This document shows, one piece after another, positions 1 through 10,715 of a stretch of DNA of 64,000 nt. The stretch covers positions 60,695,170 through 60,759,169 of the forward strand of contig BRKX01000002.1 in the NCBI GenBank assembly GCA_026008535.1, read 5' to 3'. The notes below the pieces were generated by a model, which ran no database searches, was not told the origin of the DNA, and saw only the letters and a list, made by a program, of their open reading frames with translations. This DNA comes from Perilla frutescens (lineage: Eukaryota; Streptophyta; Magnoliopsida; Lamiales; Lamiaceae). How positions within the stretch are numbered: the stretch's first letter is position 1; the number at the start of each line of letters is the position of its first letter. A program made the translations under genes and the position numbers.

Positions 1-600
1 TTTGAGGGAAAGATTGCCTTGTGGTTTCAAAATTTTCGCTCTAAATATGATGAAGTGACTTGGGACCAGTTCCTAGAGGTAGTGGCTACTAGGTTTGAGG
101 ATATTAGGGAGTCCGAAGTAATTATGGAGTTTAACAAATTTAAACACACTGCAGAGTATCTAGACTATGTGGACATATTTGAATAATTGAATGAGTGTTT
201 GCTACTGAGTAGTGGCGGGAAATACACAGAAGCTTACTTTGTGGCTAGCTTCCTGAGCGGCCTGATTGAAGAGTTGAAGGCTGCCATCAGTCTATTTAAC
301 CCCAGCACCCTGCAACAGACAATTGACATAGGCAGGAATCAGCTTTTCACCATTGAGGCTTTAACAAAGAGGATAAAAGGAAGTAATAGAGTTTATAACA
401 AATGGAATACTACATCCCAGAAGGGGGGAAATTCTAGCTTGTCTGCCCCAAACCAGCCCCCAACCAAAGTTAACCAGACCTTAAAGAACCCCACAAGGCT
501 TTTTTACTTCAGCTCAGATGGCAGACAGAAGGGCTCTGGGCTTGTGTTACAACTGTGATGAAAAGTATGCCCCTGGACACAGGTGCAAACACAAAATCTA
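1..600 (+). pseudogene. gag remnant (retrotransposon gag domain plus CCHC knuckle) of the Ty3 element
   Basis: Seen: bases 1-183 read as the middle of a retrotransposon gag domain (WFQNFRSKYDEVTWDQF) and are stopped by TAA at about 184. The same frame continues from 187 to 558 through the capsid C-terminal part. In another frame near 540-600 there is a CCHC knuckle of the form CYNCDEKYAPGHRC. Gag forms the intracellular particle and the knuckle binds the element RNA. The capsid is separated from the knuckle by a frameshift, so this copy is dead. Confidence 0.8.
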
Positions 601-604
601 ATAT

Positions 605-2560
605 ATGGTGATGTCAGAGAAAGAGGAGATTACATATTTACAGCCCCTAATTTCCTTGGAACCAGGCCCTGGCCCAGAGAATAATATGGAAGAGGTACTG
701 GTTTTCCTTAATGCTTTTAAGGGGGAGGACACCATAACTACAATTAAATTTACATGGACTTATGAGGGACATAGCTTGCAAATTCTACTTAATACTGAAA
801 GCACATTGAGTTTTATAAAAGAATCTATAGCTAGGAGTTTGGGCTGCCAGATTTAAGCTACTTTCCCTCTTTTGATTAAGGTTGGAAATGGACAAAAACT
901 TATCAGCTCATCCCAGACAGCAAATTTTGGGTGGAAAATATAAGGGGCTAAACTGAGTCACTCCCGAAGACTGTTGCAACATGAAAGCTGTGATGTTATA
1001 TTGGGTGATGATTGGTTAAAACTATGTTCTCTTATCAAACTTGACTATGAGAACATGTCTGTCTCCATTCACTGGTTGGGAAAGAAACTCAAGCGTCATG
1101 CCAATCAAACATACATTGACTGTCTATTCATCTCTCACCATTCTTTATTCAAGTTTATGCACACCAAACTTAATAAAGAAGTTGAAGAAGTGTATGTAGT
1201 CTCTATGTAAAAGTCAACCCAAACAAAAAACACTGAGATGTATGTGTTACTCTCAGACTTTGAGGATATTTTTCAAGAACCTAAAGGATTGCCACCAGCC
1301 AGAGAGATTGAACACCAAATCATATTAAAGCTTGAGACAGTTTCAAAACACCAATATCCTTACAGATCTTCTCACCACCACAAGGATGAAATAGAGAAGA
1401 TTATGCAAGAGCTACTGGATATTGGAGTGATACAACACAGTAAGAGCCCTTTTGCTGGTCCTATTATTCTGGTAAGGAAGAAGGATGGGACATGGAGGCT
1501 ATGTGTGGACTACAGATACTTAAATACCTACACTGTTAAACATAATTACCCAATACCAGTCATTGATGAGCTATTGGATGAGCTACATGGGTCTAGGTAT
1601 TTCTCCAAAATAGACCTAAGATCAGGGTATTTCCAGATCCTCATGCAGTCAGAACACAGACATCTGACTGCTTTCAGGACCCACAATGGACACTATGAAT
1701 TTCTGGTCATGCCATTTGGGCTGTGTAATGCCCTTACCACCTTCCAATCATTAATGAATTAGGTGTTCAAGGATTGCCTGGGGAAGCACACATTGGTTTT
1801 CTTTGATGATATCCTAGTTCACAGTGCTACTTGGAAGGCTCACCTCATCCATTTAAGGCAAGTTCTGACAACTCAGGGAGCACTCTCTTTATGCTAAGAG
1901 ATCCAAGTGTCAATTTAGGCAAACTAAAATTGAATATCTGGGGCATATCATAGCCCAAGAGGGGGTCTCTACTGATCCTCAGAAGGTAGACATACAGACA
2001 GATAAGAGGGTTTTTGGGCTTGATAGGATATTACATGAAGTTTATTAAGGGGTATGGCCTTATCAGCAGACCCCTCACTTCCCTGTTAAAGAAAAATGGA
2101 TTTAAATGGACATTAGAAGCTACACATGCTTTCAATACCCTCAAGGAGGCCATGACCCAAGCACCAGTGTTGGCCCTGCCTGATTTCACACTCTCATTTA
2201 TCATTGAAACTGATGCCAGTGGCCATGGGATTGGAGTTATCCTTATGCAGAAAGTGAGGCCTGTAGCCTTCCTCAGCAAGGTCCTATGCATGAAGACCCA
2301 AGCACTACCTATCTATGAAAGGGAATTTTTGGCAATACTCATGGCAATTCAAAAGTGGAAACACTACTTGTTTTGGCAAAAGTTCATCATAAGAATTGAT
2401 TAAAGGGCTTTTAAATACTTATTGGACCAGAAAGTGGTGAATCCCATGCAACAGAGGTGGATAACTAAACTACTGGGGTTAGACTATGAAATTTAATACA
2501 AGAAATGGTCCACTAACAGGGCAGCAGATGCCCTATCCAGGGTATATGAATCAGAAGGAA
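605..2560 (+). pseudogene. protease, reverse transcriptase and RNase H remnant of the Ty3 element
   Basis: Seen: an aspartic-protease-like segment at 605-1210 (LLNTESTLSFI, then ILGDDWL). The usual DSG catalytic triplet of these proteases is replaced by NTE. RT begins near 1238 with SPFAGPIILVRKKDGTWR, the motif KIDLRSGY, and FFDD at about 1800 where Ty3 elements usually have YVDD. A stop interrupts RT at 1760. RNase H follows at 2014-2403 with the ETDASGHGIG catalytic segment and ends in a stop. Together these would copy element RNA into DNA. The several stops and the lost protease triad make this copy inactive. Confidence 0.85.
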
Positions 2561-2595
2561 AATGTCAAGCTGTCAGCAATCTATCTCCTAAATGG

Positions 2596-4010
2596 ATGTT
2601 GGAGGTAATGGAAAGCTATGAAGGGGATGAATTCACTGAGAAGGTCAAATCTGCAAAACTAAATGACCCTTCTTTCTACCCTGAGTTTGTTATCACTGAA
2701 GGGATAGTGAGGTATAAAGGCAGGTTGTTAGTTGGGAAGAATACAGATATGAGGAAACAATTGCTCCAGGCTATGCATAGCTCCCCTTATGGTGGCCACT
2801 CAGGGGTCACATAAACTTACACGAGGCTGAATGGTAGCTTCCACGCAAGGGATGAAAGCAGATGTGGAAAACTTAGTTAAGTCTTATGACATCTGCAGAC
2901 TTAACAAACGTAATAGTGGCCCAACCTAGGGATTACTACAATCCCTGCATGTGCCAGACTAGCCATAGAGTTATGTCTGCATGGACTTCATCGAAGGGCT
3001 CCCAAGGTCTGGAGGGAAAAATGTGATTCTAGTGGTTATTGACAGATTCACTAAATTCAGCCACTTCATAGCTCTTTCTCACCCCTATACCGCACAGACA
3101 GTAGCTAAGTTGTTTATGGATCATATATATAAGCCACATGGTCTTCCTATTAGCATTGTTTTTTACAGGGACAAAATATTTACTAGTCAGTTCTGGAGAG
3201 AGCTTTTTAAATCACTGGGAGTCACTCCGAACCTCTCCTGTACCTACCACCCTCAAACGGATGGGCAATCAGAAAGACTCAACCACTGCCTAGAGAACTA
3301 TCTGCGCTGCATGACATCAACCTTGCGGAACATTGATACAACACCAATTACCACACGACCCTCAAACAGGCACCCTTCCAAGCTCTATATGGCTACTCAA
3401 CCCCCTAACTTACTGTGGGACCATATCTAGACACCAACCAAGTGGAGGTCAAGAAGGAGATTCAAGATCGAAGGGCTATGATACAGGATCTAAAAATTAC
3501 CCTATATCAAGCTCAGAACAGAATGAAGACTCAAGCAGATAAGATACGGATTGAGAAGTGCTTTGAAGTAGAAGAATGGGTCTATCTGAAATTGTAACCG
3601 TACCGGTAGAATTCGGTGTCCTTGCACCGGAATCTGAAGCTAGCCTCTCGATATTTTGGCCCCTACAAAATTTTAGAGAAAGTAGATTAGGTGGCATACA
3701 AGTTAGACCTACCTCAAGGCAGCAAAATACATCCAGTTTTCCATGTGTCTCTATTAAAGGCTAAAATCAGCAAAGATGAAATTCCTCTACAAGAGCTACC
3801 TGACTTGGATGACGATAGGGTATTCTGCATAACTCCAACAGCCATCCTGGACACTCGTGACATTTAGAGGGGACGTGATCTATCACGACAGTTTTTGGTG
3901 AGGTGGGGTGATGAAAAAATGAATCTTGAATCTTGGGAAGACTCTAAATTCCTCCAAGGGAAATTTCCCAAATTAGATCCTTGGCCGGACAAGGATCTCA
4001 AGAAGAAGGG
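2596..4010 (+). pseudogene. integrase and chromodomain-like tail of the Ty3 element
   Basis: Seen: an integrase N-terminal region at 2596-2930 that is stopped and shifted. The catalytic core is at 2981-3430, with acidic segments MDFIEGLP, FYRDKIFTS and DGQSERLNHCLE. These correspond to the D, D and E positions of the integrase fold. A C-terminal region in other frames (3590-3860) leads to a chromodomain-like stretch at about 3885-3980 (QFLVRWGDEKMNLESWED). Chromodomains of plant chromoviruses steer integration towards particular chromatin. Frame breaks near 2815, 3420 and 3865 separate the parts. Confidence 0.8.
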
Positions 4011-4015
4011 GGTAA

Positions 4016-4655
4016 TGTTATGACTGAAATTGTGAATGGAGAGAAGGTGGAGGTCACCGAATTGGAGGAAAGATCACGACTAGCGATGTTGGGTGAAAAG
4101 GTAGGATTTTTAGGGCTTATGGCAATTGAAATCGAGATTGGGAAAGACGGGGAGGAGTTGACCAGTCAGACAGGTCGTGCGCGGGAGCGGGTCGAGATAG
4201 ATGGGGCAGTGGCAATGGGTTGAACAAGACGCTGTTGGGCCTTATTACTATGTGGGCCGCTCTTCTTTAACTAAATCAAGGACTTAGTCCATTTTTAGCT
4301 AGGGTTGTTATTTCATAGTTTTGTGGGACCCAAGCTAAGTTGTATAGTTTAAATACCACTTTGGCATTGTAAAGAAGACATCAAGAAATATATATAAATT
4401 CTCCCTAATTCTCTTCATCTTCTCTCCACATTTCTTCTACTTCAATCTTCTCCCTTTCTGTTATTAAATCAATGCAAGATAGCACCTTTAATCCAGATCC
4501 AGTTATTACATTATCACTTAATACTAGATCCAATAAGATTGGGAAAAGAAAGGCAAAACACTCCCAGAAAACGACTGAGACCATAACACCGGCCCAGTTG
4601 ACAACTCTAATTTGGAAGGCCATTTGCTGGCGATACGCTGATACCTCTCACGGCA
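4016..4655 (+). repeat. 3' LTR of the Ty3 element, with polypurine tract just upstream
   Basis: Seen: a purine run AAGAAGGGGG at about 4002-4012 immediately precedes TGTTATGACTG, the usual layout of a polypurine tract followed by an LTR starting with TG. A promoter-like stretch with a TATA-type sequence (AATATATATAAATTC, near 4386) lies inside. The right boundary is proposed at the CGGCA near 4655. It cannot be fixed because the 5' LTR is outside the window. Confidence 0.65.
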
Positions 4656-5319
4656 TTTAAAAAAGTGAAAAATAATTTTACATAAGAATAGAAGAAGTAG
4701 AAGATATTATATATGTGTGTGTGTGTGTGCATATAAATTTAGGGTTTCAGCCACATCAATTAACTAAGAAAATATATGGAATTCTAATAAATTAGCCTAA
4801 AAATCATTTAAAGTTTTTGCGCCACACGTCCCTTTTCTTCGGTTGCCGCTGCACTGCTCTCTCTTTCTCTCTCTCTCTCTCTTCAATTTCACGCACGTAT
4901 ACAAATTTAAACGCAACACATATAGACATGCACAATTGTTAGCCACAACTGCCACCACCGTACCACCAGCAGTGCAACATCACTTCAACCTCCATTTTCA
5001 AAAACAAGCTGATATTATTTTTATCGTAAAAATTTAAAAGTAAAAGAAGATAAAAAAAACAAATAATTGTGAATATAGGTATAGATGATAGAAAGAAACT
5101 ATCATGTTATATTGTTATTTGAGGGTTTGATGGTGAGGCAAAAATCAAAGACAAATAATTCACACAGAAAATTAATTAAGATAAAAACTTATGTTAGACC
5201 GTCTAATCAATCATAATCCGTTAGACGGGTCAAATAAACTCAAATCTGCCCAAAAACCACCCAAAACCTGCCCATATGCCTGAGGGCTAACCACCCGAGC
5301 ACCCTTATATATATATATA
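4656..5319. other. intergenic, no gene seen; short microsatellites
   Basis: AT-rich sequence with a (TG)n run near 4713 and a (CT)n run near 4858-4882. Short reading frames here have no recognisable domain. A (TA)n run at 5307-5319 marks the edge of the next element. Confidence 0.6.
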
Positions 5320-7365
5320 GGGGAGCTTTAGTATGTGAACGTAGAGGGTGTGTGTAATTTGTGGATAAATATTGGCCATTGAACTCTTAAGATCAAGAAA
5401 TATTATTAATTAATTGTGAAACTGCTTTTTTACAGATTTCAAATGCACTAGGGCTAAAATTATACAATGAATTTTTTGTATTTTTGGTTGTAGCGGTTCT
5501 TAAGGAATTTGGGAAGGAAAATTACATCATCTTTCATATCAAAACGGATTTTCTAATTGGAAATTTCGATACTTAGAGATTGATTATGACAATCATTTTT
5601 TCTAGAGTTGTTTTTCGAGATTACACAATTAAAAAAAATATATGCTTGCATAATTGTCGATCTTTGTGAATTTCTTTTTAAGTTTTCTGGTGCTGAGGTG
5701 TTCCTTCTTTGGGATTCTCAATTGAACTCCGTGAATGACGAAATGAAGAGCAAGAAGAGGTATTGGACAGGAAACAAGTGATAACCTATTAAAACAATCA
5801 AAATATTTCGTTTCTTTATTATTTATTATCTGATTAAACTTTTCGACTAATGCTATTTATTATGTTTAAATTGCTTTTTTTTTTAAAATTAGGAGTTTTA
5901 TTTTTTTTGTTGTGATTACCTTTGATTATCGATCCATACTCAAAGGTAATCACAACAAAAAAATAAAACTCCTAATTTTTTTAAAAAAATAGCAATTTAA
6001 ACATAATAAATAGCATTAGTCGAAAAGTTTAATCAGATAATAAATAATAAAGAAACGAAATATTTTGATTGTTTTTTTACAGATGTTATTTATCACTTTT
6101 GTATTGCTTTTTTTCATCTTTTATATTGTTGCTTTTCATTTTGCTAATTATTTATAATTTTGATGATTGCAATTAAGTTGGGTCGTATTGGTATTTTTTC
6201 TAGTTTTATAGTGTTACTGATATTTTGTTGTTAACTTTGTAAATTAATGATTACAATTAGAGCAGCTTTATACTTTTATTTTTATAGTTTTGTTGAATGA
6301 TATTTAATGTTTCTATAGTGCTTTATTTTCAACTTTTATATTATTTTTTTATGGTAGTTATATATAGTTTTGATAACTAACAGTTTTGTGTTTTTGTATT
6401 GCTTTTTTTTTTTTAAGTTTTAAAAGTCAGCACTAAGAAGTGAGAAAAAAAATACTAGGAAAAAGATAAATAGCATGCCAAAAAACTATTTTTCTATGAG
6501 TAACATGAAAATATATGCTTCAACGTGATTCACTCCCAAAAATTAAAAATCGACACTAAGAAGTCAGAAACAAACACTAGGAAAAAGATAAATAGCATGC
6601 CAAGGAACTATTTTGCTATGAGTTACATTGGAGATTTATAGTCAGCATGATTCACTCCCAAAAAATAAAACATAAAATAAAACACACATGTTAATCAAAT
6701 AAAATAACATCATGTGATATATAATGAAGAATATTTAAATATATTCATAATATTTAAATAAAATCAGAATTTTTTTTGCGATGCTACCAATGCTCTTTGC
6801 GTTGCTGTTTCTTCAATTGGTATAGTGTTGCTACTATTTTTACGGCTTAAGAACGTGTATAATCATTAATCTTCATAGTTTACTAAAAATAAAATAGTTA
6901 TATTAAATTACATTTTTTATTTTTTATGGCCTTTTTCCCTTTGGTGTAGTGCTATTATTTATTTTTCGTAGTAACAACCCTGTATGGACCATTACTTGTC
7001 ATTTGTATGAAGCCGATATATTGATAGATAAATGGGAGCAAATATATTAACAGATAAATAATAGACCATTGATCGTAAACTCATAATGAAAATGACGATA
7101 AAATTTGAAAAGAAAATATTTAGTAAAAAGTGATTGTTTGTGATCATAGATGTTATTTAATTTGTAATAATGAATCACTTTAAAATCGTTACTACCAAAT
7201 AAAATAAAAATTAATTGTATAATTTTAACCTTCAGTGCATCTGAAATTGGAAGAATAACATTTCTATATCTTTCATCATTGATTAATAGTGTCCATTGAT
7301 CTTAAAATATAAATGGACAAGATTTGTTCATAAATTACACATGGGACATGTGTTCACAAATGAAT

Positions 7366-7370
<5 letters not shown>
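5320..7370. mobile_element. Element Z: 2-kb non-autonomous DNA element with about 75-bp degenerate terminal inverted repeats
   Basis: Seen: the left end (from 5320, AGGGGAGCTTTAG...GTGAAC...GTGTAATTTGTG) aligns with the reverse complement of 7293-7370 (GTTTCATTCATTTGTGAAC...GTGTAATTTATG), both continuing into a TTAAGATCAA block. It is bounded by (TA)n on the left and (TC)n/(TCTA)n on the right. Inside are a near-perfect palindrome at 5791-6075 and a direct repeat of about 90 bp at 6425-6540 and 6545-6665 containing GATAAATAGCATGCC. No transposase is seen. Family assignment (Mutator-like) is inferred only from similarity of layout to elements A and B. Confidence 0.6.
5776..6098. repeat. long near-perfect palindrome (arms 5791-5924 and 5941-6075, 16-nt loop)
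   Basis: Seen: the arm 5791-5924 is the reverse complement of 5941-6075 with at most a few length differences in A/T runs. The loop 5925-5940 reads ATTATCGATCCATACT. Weaker outer pairing continues as AAGTGATAA (5776-5784) with TTATCACTT (6090-6098). Transcribed from either strand it would give a long hairpin of about 134 bp. It lies inside element Z. Confidence 0.9.
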
Positions 7371-7448
<78 letters not shown>

Positions 7449-7477
7449 CCTATCTATCTATCTATATATATATATAT
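7371..7477. repeat. compound microsatellite (TC)n-(TCTA)n-(TA)n
   Basis: Seen directly: a TC run at 7371-7398, then TCTA units to about 7464 with one ACC interruption, then TA to 7476. It separates elements Z and A. The reading frame across it is low-complexity and was not annotated as a gene. Confidence 0.95.
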
Positions 7478-8755
7478 GGAAGGGATCAAATGAGAACTCT
7501 TCCCCCAGGTGGGAACTAGGAACCAATCCTGACCCTTTTTTGACTCAATCTGGATGGTGGAGATTTAAGGCATGGGGCGGTGGCATTTTTGTAATTTTTG
7601 ACAAGTTTAAGTGAAGGTAGGGTAATATAGTAATTTGATAATTCAAGTTTCTTTCTTCAGATTTTTTTCATATTCATCTTTCCCCCTCCTCTCTCTCTCT
7701 CTCTCTCGCCGATTTACGTTTTTTCTTCTCCCCTTTTCGATTTCTCATTATCTTCTAGCATCTGCTTTCATCTTTTTATCGTGAAGATTTGACTTTGTGA
7801 TTTGTAGAGTTCATCGGCGGCGCTGTCTTTGTATGGGTGACTCCATGTATATATTTTTTTCTTTTCAATTTATTTTTACAGTGGTGTGTCGATTTATTTC
7901 TCGTTTCTTCTCATGATTTTTATTTCTCATCTTATTTTAGTTTCTGGCTTCATCATTTTATTACGAAGATTCGATATTTTTGATTGATTTGGTCTGTTTC
8001 GTTCAGATCTGTGTTGCATCAATTATTTTCTAATTGTTAGGAATCCTAGGGTTTAGTACTAGAATATACAGAATATGCATTAATTTGAAATTTTAGTGTT
8101 AATTAATTTCCCAATTCGTTGTATCTGCATTGATTTTTACAGTTCGTTCTATTGAAGTTCATTACGGTTTTGTATTTACGTTTTTATGTTTGACTGATTT
8201 GATCTGTTTCGTTCAGTTTTGTGTTGTATCAGTTGTTTTCTAATTGTTATGAATCCTAGAGTTTAGTACGAGAATATACAGAATATGCATTAATTTGATC
8301 TGTTTATTTGTTTTAGCATGTTAATGTATTCATTTAGCCTGTCGTCACATATGTTTTAGCATGTTAATGTATTCGTTTTAGCCCGTCGTCACATATGTTT
8401 TATCATCATAACATGCTGGTTTAATGTTATTTCTACTGCACTCTGTGAAACAATGTCATACAAATCATGCTTTGATTTTTTTTTGTTTTTTTCTTTTGTG
8501 TGTATCTGTTTTTGTGACTCGGTTACACAATGTTACAGACACCATGTAAATATTAGAATACTTTGGTACTGAAATGTATATTGCATGATGCTAGAATGGT
8601 ATATACCTAATGCTAAAAATCAATTTGTGTGTCTGAACATCTCTTGATGTGATTGTATTATTATTTTTTACCTTGTTCAATTTATAATTTTTTGATTTTA
8701 ATGTGTAAGCTTCTTTTGTTTCAAGTGACCATAGTAAGATTACTCACATGGTGAT

Positions 8756-8986
8756 ATGGAGGGTTATACTTCACATAGCAAGACAGTGATGTTTGAGCAA
8801 TTCTACAGTTTACGTGCCCCTTCTGAAGTTGTTGTTCATCCACCTATTCCAGTTAAAACAAAAGGTAGCGACAGTCATTTGATATCTAAGAAGGAGGCAA
8901 GGAAGAGAAAGAAGAACAAACCACTCAAAATGTGCAGAAATTGCCACAAGTTGTCAGATCATGATGCTAGGAACTGTCCAGCTTGA
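8756..8986 (+). pseudogene. FAR1/FHY3-like C-terminal zinc-knuckle fragment inside element A
   Basis: Seen: a 76-residue frame ending in a basic stretch (KKEARKRKKNKPLKM) followed by a cysteine-histidine knuckle CRNCHKLSDHDARNC, spacing CX2CX5HX4C. Upstream residues VVVHPPIPVKTKGSDSHLISK resemble the proline/lysine-rich linker before the C-terminal knuckle of FAR1-related proteins, the plant family derived from Mutator-like transposases. The catalytic MULE core and the SWIM finger are absent, so this is a fragment of a transposase-type gene, or a captured 3' exon. Whether it is expressed cannot be told. Confidence 0.55.
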
Positions 8987-9209
8987 TGTTATTATAGCGA
9001 TTGGGCATAGTTTAATATCATGTTTTACCATGCTTGTGAATTATTTTCAACACATTCATTTTTAAGAATATATATGATTTTTAATAAAAGTGTTTATGAC
9101 ATTTTCTTTGCGGTAATTATATTACTATTAAGTTTTATTAACCATAATTACCGTTTAGAATATAATGCTAAAATAACGGAAGTATGAGGTTATATAAGTT
9201 GTCAAATTC

Positions 9210-9965
9210 CCATTACATATTTTGTTTATTAGAACATGCTAAAATGAGAAATGAATGAGGCTAAAATAAGCAAAGTGGGAGGCTAAATTTGATGTGACAT
9301 TTTCCACTAGGGTTCACCGTTCCCAATTAGGGTTTATTACGTTCCAATTAGGGCTCATCTGATCCCAATTAGAATTATCAGATTTCCATTAGGGTTCACT
9401 GTCCCCAAATAAGGTGTTCTGCGTTTCATTCCAATGAAATCACCGTTCCATATTTGTGTATCAAAACACGCTAAAATGAGAAATGAATGAGGCTAAAATG
9501 AGTAGGAGGCTAAATTTGATGTGACATTTTCTACTAGGATTTATCATTCATAATTAAGGTTTATTACATTCCAATTATGGTTCATCTGATCCTAATTAGT
9601 AATTATCAGATTCCCATTAGGGTTCACTGTCTCTAAATAGGTGTATTGCGTTTCATTCTAATGAAATCACTGTTCCATATTTTATTTATCAGAACATGCT
9701 AAAATGAGAAATGAATGGGGCTAAAATGAGCGAAGTAGGAGGCTAAATTTGATATGACATTTTTCACTAGGGTTCACCGTTCCCAATTAGGGTTTATTAC
9801 GTTCCAATTATGGCTCATCTGATCCCAATTAGTAATTATGAGATTTTCATTAAGGTTCACTGTCCCCAAATTGGGTGTATTGTGTTTCATTCCAACGAAA
9901 TCACCGTTCCATATTTTGTTTATCAACACATGCTAAAATGAGAAATTAATGAGGCTAAAATGAGT
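9210..9965. repeat. about three tandem copies of a 230-bp unit inside element A
   Basis: Seen: the anchor CTAAAATGAGAAAT starts at 9239, 9471, 9699 and 9933, giving periods of 232, 228 and 234. Each unit carries AGGCTAAATTTGATGTGACA, then TTAGGGTTTATTACGTTCCA, then TTAGGGTTCACTGT. The TTAGGGTT words resemble a plant telo-box core. The same words in reverse orientation fill element B at 12040-12780. Confidence 0.9.
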
Positions 9966-10715
9966 GAAGTAGGAGGCGAAATTTGTATATTACTTTCTGC
10001 ACTTAGAATTGCAGCATATATTTTGCTCTCATAAATTTTATCTCGTTTCGGAAAATATTTACGCATTTTCTTTCTTAATTGTCAGTCATCTCCTTCGTTG
10101 CTTCATTTTCTCATTCTTTTTTCTTTTGTATTATCAACTCGAGTTTTTCATTTTGTAGTATCTATATAGGTGTAGGTGTTTATATAAAACTGTTAGAAAT
10201 ATATTCATAATATCACCCACTAAAATGTATCACACAATATGCTAAAATGTTATATAGGTCTTGCTAAAATGTTGTATACAATATGCTAATATAAATATGT
10301 GGTTGCTCTATGCGAAAATTATGCCTAAAATGATTTTTTGTATTTTCATCTATTTTTTTTCAAATAAACATATGCAATATGGATCTTAAATGAAAAGGTA
10401 TGAAAAGAGCTCTAATTTAATATAAGATTTGCGTAAATCTGATTAAAAACGAATAAATTATGTTCATTTAAAGTTTTTAAGAATTTTTTCAAAACATAAT
10501 AATGTCACTTTTTTTAAAAGTCAATTGTTCCAATTTTACCCTTAATGAGACGCGTCAATTGAAATTTTTCATTTTAATTACAAAATTGCCACCTAAAATT
10601 TACTTTGATCTGGAGCGTTCATATTTTGGAATGGACGGATGGGATCGGTTCCCGATTCCCACCTAGTGACCGGTTCTCACCAGATCCCATCCCTATATAT
10701 ATATATGTGTGTGTG

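Larger units (their letters stand above)
1..4655 (+). mobile_element. Ty3/gypsy chromovirus-type LTR retrotransposon, 5' end outside window, decayed
   Basis: Seen: the order gag, zinc knuckle, protease remnant, reverse transcriptase, RNase H, integrase, chromodomain-like tail, polypurine tract and LTR runs left to right on plus. This PR-RT-RH-IN order with a C-terminal chromodomain defines plant Ty3/gypsy chromoviruses. The reading frame is broken many times, for example by stops after positions 180, 1760, 2400 and 2812 and by frame changes near 540 and 1900, so it cannot encode a working polyprotein. The 5' LTR and the start of gag lie left of base 1. The exact chromovirus clade was not resolved. 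Confidence 0.9.
7478..10693. mobile_element. Element A: 3.2-kb Mutator-like element with long degenerate TIRs and a FAR1-type fragment
   Basis: Seen: the left end 7478-7660 (GGAAGGGATCAAATGAGAAC, then GGTGGGAACTAGGAACCAAT, then GGTGGCATTTTTGTAATTTT) matches the reverse complement of 10520-10693 (GGGATGGGATCTGGTGAGAAC, then AGGTGGGAATCGGGAACCGAT, then GGTGGCAATTTTGTAATT). That gives roughly 130-170-bp inverted ends. Inside are direct repeats of about 208 bp (7985-8095 and 8198-8300), a 46-bp doublet near 8313-8400, a FAR1-like reading frame and a 230-bp tandem array. FAR1/FHY3 proteins are domesticated MULE transposases, which supports the inferred Mutator affiliation. Confidence 0.7.

Noticed and set aside
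7324..7614. 96-residue frame over the TCTA microsatellite
   Set aside because: It is mostly microsatellite translation and element A end sequence.
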